Source: Oscillospiraceae bacterium (GTDB taxonomy: Bacteria > Bacillota > Clostridia > Oscillospirales > Oscillospiraceae). Taken from it: 64,000 nt of DNA. The stretch lies in NCBI GenBank assembly GCA_030625685.1, contig DAOUQJ010000001.1, forward strand, positions 124,001 through 188,000, read 5' to 3'. Made by a program: the position numbers and the translations under genes. Of the stretch, positions 60,647 to 64,000 are shown in pieces. The notes beneath the pieces were generated by a model, which made no database searches, was not told the origin of the DNA, and saw only the letters and a program-made list of their open reading frames with translations. Within the stretch, counting starts at the first letter, position 1; each line of letters starts with the position of its first letter.

Positions 60647-62050
60647 TTACATTCCTCCAAGCTGCATTTTGTGGTGTTGCTCGTGAATTCCAAGTTCCTC
60701 GGCTGTTTTTAAACTCCAATTTTGATTGTTCCAAAAACTTACATGAATTTCTTTACCGTTACAGTTAATCTCTCGCTGTTCAAAACCCTCGCCCCATCCG
60801 TCACTGGCTTGACCTGTTATTTCGTCCTTTATTTTGGTAAGTTCACTGTCATCAAGTGGAGCATTTAGTATAAGGTTGGCTACTCCCATCAACTTCAATT
60901 CCTGTGTTTCTGTTCTCAGTATTTCCATGCCAAGCTCTTCAAGCATAGGTGCAAGGTCCATGTTATATCCGTGATAGAGGAGATATCCTTCATTGATAAA
61001 TGCACCGTTTTCATGAGTAATTTTATTTCTACCATAGCTCTCAAAATCAATGTATCCCTCAAGGTTTTCATCATACTCAAAATGACCACTGTCGCAGATT
61101 ATGTACTTTCCATATTCCTCAGCAGTATGGATATTAGGAAAGATTTCAAACTCATACATGCTGTCGAGCAATGCTTTTAAATCCTTTTGATTATTCGGCT
61201 TAACAAATTCCATAAGCTTTTCAAAGTAGCTTTCTTCTTGCGTGCCAATTTCTCGAAACTTATTTGCAAAGTAATTGAGATCATTCATATTATCGCAGAG
61301 TGCCTTGTCGGAAGTTATGATTTCAAGCATTCTGTTTGAAAAGTGGTCGCTTGTTAAGCTTAAACCACATTCTGAAAGCGAATCAGCATCCAATCTCAGC
61401 AAGACATATTCTATCTGCATTTGAGTACAAGGTAGATAGAGAACTTGGCTATATCCGTCTTTTCCCACTTCCAACTCTGCAATTTCATCTTGCCAATAAT
61501 ACAGTGGAAAGTGCATTCCATCATAAATTGTTTGTATAGGATTTTTGTTTTGATAAAGAAGTCCATAGGGAGTAACTTTTGGATTCAGGTTTCGACCAAG
61601 CTTTTTTTCAAAATACTCTCTGCCGTCAAAGCTTTGCAATTCATCCTCACTGACCGCTCCTTGCTCTGTTAGGTACATTTTCTTGCCTACTGCATCAAGG
61701 TCGCTGAAATCGGAAACAACGCTGTAACAGTGCGTGTTAAAGGTGAGGTTAATTAAATCCTTTACTTCACTTACTTGATCAGCATAGGCTACTGCATAAA
61801 AGGTATCAATTTCGTTTCCATCGAAACTATCAAGTCTTTTTAACAGATAGTCAAGCTCATCTACATTGCAGTTTGTGTTTTGCAATATCTGCGACAACCT
61901 TTCATCACCAGTTTCTGTTACTATGCAGTTTGGTGCGCTGGTAAGTGGTAGTTCCAACTTTTCACAAATGTTTTCAAATTCCTCAGTACTCCACGGAAAC
62001 CACAGACTTTCCTCTTTTCCATTCAAAGAGTTATTCATTAAAATTCGCAT
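60647..62050 (-). CDS. ArdA-like antirestriction protein
   Basis: A 467-residue acidic protein with GGAGG upstream. It matches the long ArdA-like proteins encoded in the leading region of Tn1549-type elements. The acidic N-terminal half ('LWFPWSTEEFENICEKLELP', 'DELDYLLKRLDSFDG') and C-terminal 'GWGEGFEQREINCNGKEIHV' are seen here. ArdA mimics DNA and blocks type I restriction enzymes during establishment. The C-terminal half contains a further domain of unclear role. A terminator-like hairpin precedes the start. Confidence 0.75.
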   Translation of the reverse strand: MRILMNNSLNGKEESLWFPWSTEEFENICEKLELPLTSAPNCIVTETGDERLSQILQNTNCNVDELDYLLKRLDSFDGNEIDTFYAVAYADQVSEVKDLINLTFNTHCYSVVSDFSDLDAVGKKMYLTEQGAVSEDELQSFDGREYFEKKLGRNLNPKVTPYGLLYQNKNPIQTIYDGMHFPLYYWQDEIAELEVGKDGYSQVLYLPCTQMQIEYVLLRLDADSLSECGLSLTSDHFSNRMLEIITSDKALCDNMNDLNYFANKFREIGTQEESYFEKLMEFVKPNNQKDLKALLDSMYEFEIFPNIHTAEEYGKYIICDSGHFEYDENLEGYIDFESYGRNKITHENGAFINEGYLLYHGYNMDLAPMLEELGMEILRTETQELKLMGVANLILNAPLDDSELTKIKDEITGQASDGWGEGFEQREINCNGKEIHVSFWNNQNWSLKTAEELGIHEQHHKMQLGGM

Positions 62051-62084
62051 TTTGCTCCTCCGTTCTTAATTTGGGGTATAAAAA

Positions 62085-62112
62085 ATGAGCCACTTCATTT
62101 GAAGTGACTCAT
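62085..62112 (-). terminator. Terminator between the DUF1273 and ArdA-like genes
   Basis: ATGAGCCACTTC (62085-62096), ATTT loop, GAAGTGACTCAT (62101-62112); on the minus strand TTTTTTATACCCC follows, then the ArdA ribosome site. The same TTTTTTAT-CCCC pattern follows the hairpin at 63162-63214. Confidence 0.75.
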
Positions 62113-62116
62113 ACTG

Positions 62117-62623
62117 CTAGTTTTCATATAGATTTGTAATTTCAAGGTTTTGTTTCTCAGCATAGTTTACGGTATATGCAGTTCCACCAAATCCGCCGTC
62201 ATAGTAACAAATAAGCTTATTGCTACGGTCCACCATATATCGGTTTCTCTCATGATAACAGCCTTGCTTATAGCGTGTGTTTAAAGTGATAACATCATCA
62301 CACTGAGCAAGGGTATCGTAATATATTTCTCGGTCTGATTCTTTCCAGTTTTTTGCCTGTTCCTCAAATGGTACGACTGCTATCAATCTAATTTTCTGGG
62401 GATTGTGAAATTGAATCACATGTTTGCGTCTTAGCACTATGTCTGCACATAGCAAGTCAAATCCATAACACGCTCCGAAGTAAAATGTACGTACTCCATC
62501 CTCAATCTCTTTTTCAATTTCCTTCCATAGTTTCACTTTTAGCTTTTCCATGTCTTCCTTTGATTTAGGTAGCTTTTCACTTCTATGACCGCTAAAGCAT
62601 AGAGCATTTTCTTTTTTCTTCAT
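62117..62623 (-). CDS. DUF1273 (SLOG/YpsA-like) protein
   Basis: A 168-residue Rossmann-like protein with AAAGGAGG upstream. 'ALCFSGHRSEKLPKSKE' and 'FYFGACYGFDLLCADIVL' are the DUF1273/SLOG signatures for nucleotide or sugar-nucleotide sensing. Related proteins are common in ICEs and phages. It is transcribed divergently from the XRE regulator across palindromic operators, and so may be under its control. Confidence 0.85.
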   Translation of the reverse strand: MKKKENALCFSGHRSEKLPKSKEDMEKLKVKLWKEIEKEIEDGVRTFYFGACYGFDLLCADIVLRRKHVIQFHNPQKIRLIAVVPFEEQAKNWKESDREIYYDTLAQCDDVITLNTRYKQGCYHERNRYMVDRSNKLICYYDGGFGGTAYTVNYAEKQNLEITNLYEN

Positions 62624-62643
62624 AGTTTTATGCCTCCTTTATA

Positions 62644-62698
62644 ATACTATATACATAGTATCTATTTATATGTATATAGTCAACATGTAATATTACAT
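62644..62698. promoter_or_regulatory. Divergent promoter region with two palindromes
   Basis: ATACTAT (62644-62650) and ATAGTAT (62655-62661) form a 7-bp inverted repeat. ATGTAATATTACAT (62685-62698) is a perfect 14-bp palindrome. Both lie between the divergent DUF1273 and XRE genes, the natural place for XRE operators. Confidence 0.6.
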
Positions 62699-62726
62699 AT
62701 AGAATAGTTGTAAAGAGGTGGTTAAT

Positions 62727-62969
62727 ATGAACAATAGCAACTCAATTTTTGAAATTAAGGATTACGGAAAAATAAGCTTTCATGTAAAAGAAATCATGGA
62801 CAGCAAAGATATGAGCAGAAGTAGGTTAGCTAAACTTGCCAACATTCGTTTTGAAGTAGCTGATAAATGGTACAAGGGAAATATTGAGCGTATGGATATT
62901 GATGTACTTACTCGTATCTGCTTTGTTTTGGATTGCGAACTTTCTGATTTAATGACCTATTCCAAGTAG
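62727..62969 (+). CDS. XRE-family (Cro/C1-type) regulator
   Basis: An 80-residue repressor-like protein from ATG 62727 with AGAGGTGG upstream. The helix-turn-helix is 'MSRSRLAKLANIRFEVADKW' followed by 'MDIDVLTRICFVLDCELSDL', typical of the small XRE proteins that control mobile elements. It is divergent from DUF1273 and the long transfer operon, so it is a good candidate for the main repressor at the right end of the ICE. Confidence 0.88.
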   Translation: MNNSNSIFEIKDYGKISFHVKEIMDSKDMSRSRLAKLANIRFEVADKWYKGNIERMDIDVLTRICFVLDCELSDLMTYSK

Positions 62970-63024
62970 TATTTAGAGTCTGTTGTTACAGGATCTTTTT
63001 TACTGCATTAAATGAAAAAACTTT

Positions 63025-63132
63025 TCATACAATCAATCCTTTCCCTCGCTTAGTAAGGTTTGGCACGAGCACCATCATCTGCTCAAACTCCTGTAATCTT
63101 GTACCGTACTTTAGTAATTTTGACATTCTCAT
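63025..63132 (-). CDS. Small basic ORF in the leader of the right-end region
   Basis: ATG 63132 (or 63126) preceded by AGAAAGGAAAG encodes about 33-35 residues ('MSKLLKYGTRLQEFEQMMVL' then a basic tail). The good ribosome site and helical, charged content suggest a real peptide or the front of a truncated ICE gene. A long terminator hairpin lies about 30 bp upstream. Confidence 0.45.
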   Translation of the reverse strand: MRMSKLLKYGTRLQEFEQMMVLVPNLTKRGKGLIV

Positions 63133-63161
63133 CTTTCCTTTCTTTTTGTTTTTGGGGATAA

Positions 63162-63214
63162 AAAATAGGCTAAGTCTTAGGTCATTTAAATTGACCTAAG
63201 ACTTAGCCTATTTT
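63162..63214. terminator. Very long perfect terminator hairpin near the right ICE end
   Basis: Arms 63162-63184 and 63192-63214 pair perfectly over 23 bp around a 7-base loop. T tracts follow on both strands (TTTTTTATCCCC on the minus strand). It would insulate the element from the flanking chromosome. Confidence 0.85.
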
Positions 63215-63363
63215 CATTTACATATTCAGTTTCGATATGACATCGATAAGCTCACAAAATATAAATTATCTCCGCTGAAATATCAATTCTGAGTATAAGC
63301 ATACTGCGAAGCTTACCGTTTTAGAAAAGTGTCACAGTTTACTCATAATAAGCAGTTGGCAAG
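63215..63363. other. Probable right ICE junction region
   Basis: No gene. Contains ATTCAGTTTC at 63224-63233, also present at 7087-7096 in the left junction region. Beyond it the sequence leads to an unrelated membrane-protein gene. Confidence 0.35.
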
Positions 63364-63774
63364 CTAATCAGTTGTAAAAGAATACTCCGAAACCATGCCA
63401 TCGGAAAAATTGATCAACAACCATTGACTATCAATTTTAAATAATTGGCCGTCCATTCCTAAGCAATAGACAAATCTATTATCTGCACTGAAGTATCCTG
63501 TGTTGTTATCATTTTGGCCAAGCAAAGCAATGATTTCAGATTCCTTCATGCCAATAAGTTCATGTTTTTCAATCATATCACTAACTATCCGAGCACGGTG
63601 CTCCGGAGCAGTGGTCCATTTTTTTGTGCTGAATGAGTGTTGAAATTTATATATAAAGATTGCACTTATTAAAAATAAGAGACAGAACAGCATTATTCCA
63701 AAAACAATGTAATTAGCACGCTTTGCTTTCGAAATCTCTTTCTGTATCTGTTCATGTGTTAACTGTTCTTTCAT
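63364..63774 (-). CDS. Small membrane-anchored protein of the right flank
   Basis: A 136-residue protein. A cytoplasmic N-terminal helix ('LTHEQIQKEISKAKRANYIV') precedes one transmembrane segment (about 22-43). The external domain includes 'GMKESEIIALLGQNDN', reminiscent of SmpA/BamE-like small exported proteins. It is similar in plan to the 175-residue gene at the left end of the window, fitting a common chromosomal background. Function unknown. Confidence 0.65.
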   Translation of the reverse strand: MKEQLTHEQIQKEISKAKRANYIVFGIMLFCLLFLISAIFIYKFQHSFSTKKWTTAPEHRARIVSDMIEKHELIGMKESEIIALLGQNDNNTGYFSADNRFVYCLGMDGQLFKIDSQWLLINFSDGMVSEYSFTTD

Positions 63775-63863
63775 GCCGATCTCCTAATAAACATACTGAG
63801 TAATTCAATTATTCACGCATAAGCATAGCTGGTTATTTGGTAGTAATGAGATTCACATTAACA

Positions 63864-64000
63864 TTAGGCTAGTGCCTTATTTATTTTATTAATTAGTTTT
63901 TCTGTTTGCGTAATTTCATTATCTGTGAGGTCATTGAGTTCGTGATCTCTTGACCATCGAAAAAAGCTTTTGCTAAATGACCCTCGCCAGCTCTTTCTGA
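63864..64000 (-). CDS. 3' end of a gene running off the window
   Basis: The minus-strand frame ending at 63864 reads '...SFFRWSRDHELNDLTDNEI' and '...EKLINKINKALA' with a stop. Its amino-acid make-up is that of a real helical protein. The rest lies beyond 64000, so the family cannot be stated. Confidence 0.5.
   Translation of the reverse strand, partial: RKSWRGSFSKSFFRWSRDHELNDLTDNEITQTEKLINKINKALA

Larger units (their letters stand above)
7097..63233. mobile_element. Integrative and conjugative element (boundaries approximate)
   Basis: Recombinases, a relaxase, a coupling protein, VirB4, VirB6, PrgI, Maff2, M23 hydrolase, a Tad pilus locus, ArdA and many ICE-associated DUF genes lie in one mostly minus-strand block. 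Serine recombinases sit at the left end, as expected for ICEs of this type. Neither edge is proven. The 10-mer ATTCAGTTTC occurs at 7087-7096 and again at 63224-63233, just outside the outermost element genes, and is only a candidate att core. Left and right flanks encode unrelated chromosomal-style secreted and membrane proteins. The transfer backbone resembles the Tn1549 group in gene content, but the integration module uses serine recombinases. Confidence 0.8.

Noticed and set aside
7255-62969. Antibiotic resistance cargo, expected for an ICE of this type
   Set aside because: No van, tet, erm, aminoglycoside-modifying or efflux resistance gene is visible; cargo is regulatory, membrane and restriction genes.

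Overview
The window looks like a low-GC Bacillota (clostridial or erysipelotrichial) chromosome carrying one large integrative and conjugative element (ICE). Support for this comes from strong AGGAGG-type ribosome sites, SLH surface proteins, a lipobox lipoprotein, DUF families typical of Firmicutes ICEs, and large serine recombinases. I cannot name the species.

Left chromosomal flank (1-~7.1 kb): a small membrane-anchored protein, an SLH-domain exoprotein, a lipoprotein, and an operon resembling lactococcin 972 bacteriocin loci. That operon has a secreted Tyr-rich peptide, an FtsX/MacB-like permease split into two genes, and an ABC ATPase. Right chromosomal flank (~63.2-64 kb): a small membrane protein and the 3' end of another gene.

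ICE (~7.1-63.2 kb), read mostly on the minus strand. (i) Three overlapping large serine recombinase genes, the middle one without a catalytic domain, then a small conserved ORF, a structured non-coding stretch and a sigma-like regulator. (ii) A four-gene LlaJI-type restriction-modification operon (two C5 methyltransferases, a McrB-like GTPase, a LlaJI-like nuclease). Its promoter -35 box lies inside a palindrome carrying two GACGC sites. (iii) Transfer genes: VirD4 coupling protein, Toprim primase, MobP-type relaxase and its accessory protein, an oriT-like region, M23 hydrolase, VirB4, PrgI and VirB6. They are interrupted by cargo (MerR-GyrI regulator, a membrane protein) and include two decayed genes. 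(iv) A plus-strand cargo island (34.7-44.4 kb) of small regulatory modules lying between VirB6 and maff2. Degenerate copies of the maff2 3' end separate the modules, which suggests repeated insertions into one hotspot. (v) maff2, then a complete Tad/Flp-type pilus locus (TadC, TadB, TadA, TadZ-like, CpaB, prepilin peptidase, pilin, pseudopilin-like proteins) with a 1147-residue SLH/Ig-repeat surface protein. (vi) Lead-region genes: YodL, DUF3849, DNA adenine methylase, DUF4314, ArdA-like antirestriction, SLOG-family DUF1273, and a divergent XRE regulator.

How the parts would work together: the recombinases excise and integrate the element. Relaxase, accessory protein and VirD4 would process oriT and feed the VirB4/VirB6/PrgI/Maff2 channel. 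M23 opens peptidoglycan, and the Tad pilus with the SLH protein probably provides cell contact. ArdA and the methyltransferases protect incoming DNA, while the LlaJI system defends the host and may help keep the element. Palindromic hairpins, several with terminator-like U-tracts, recur between and inside the minus-strand transfer genes.
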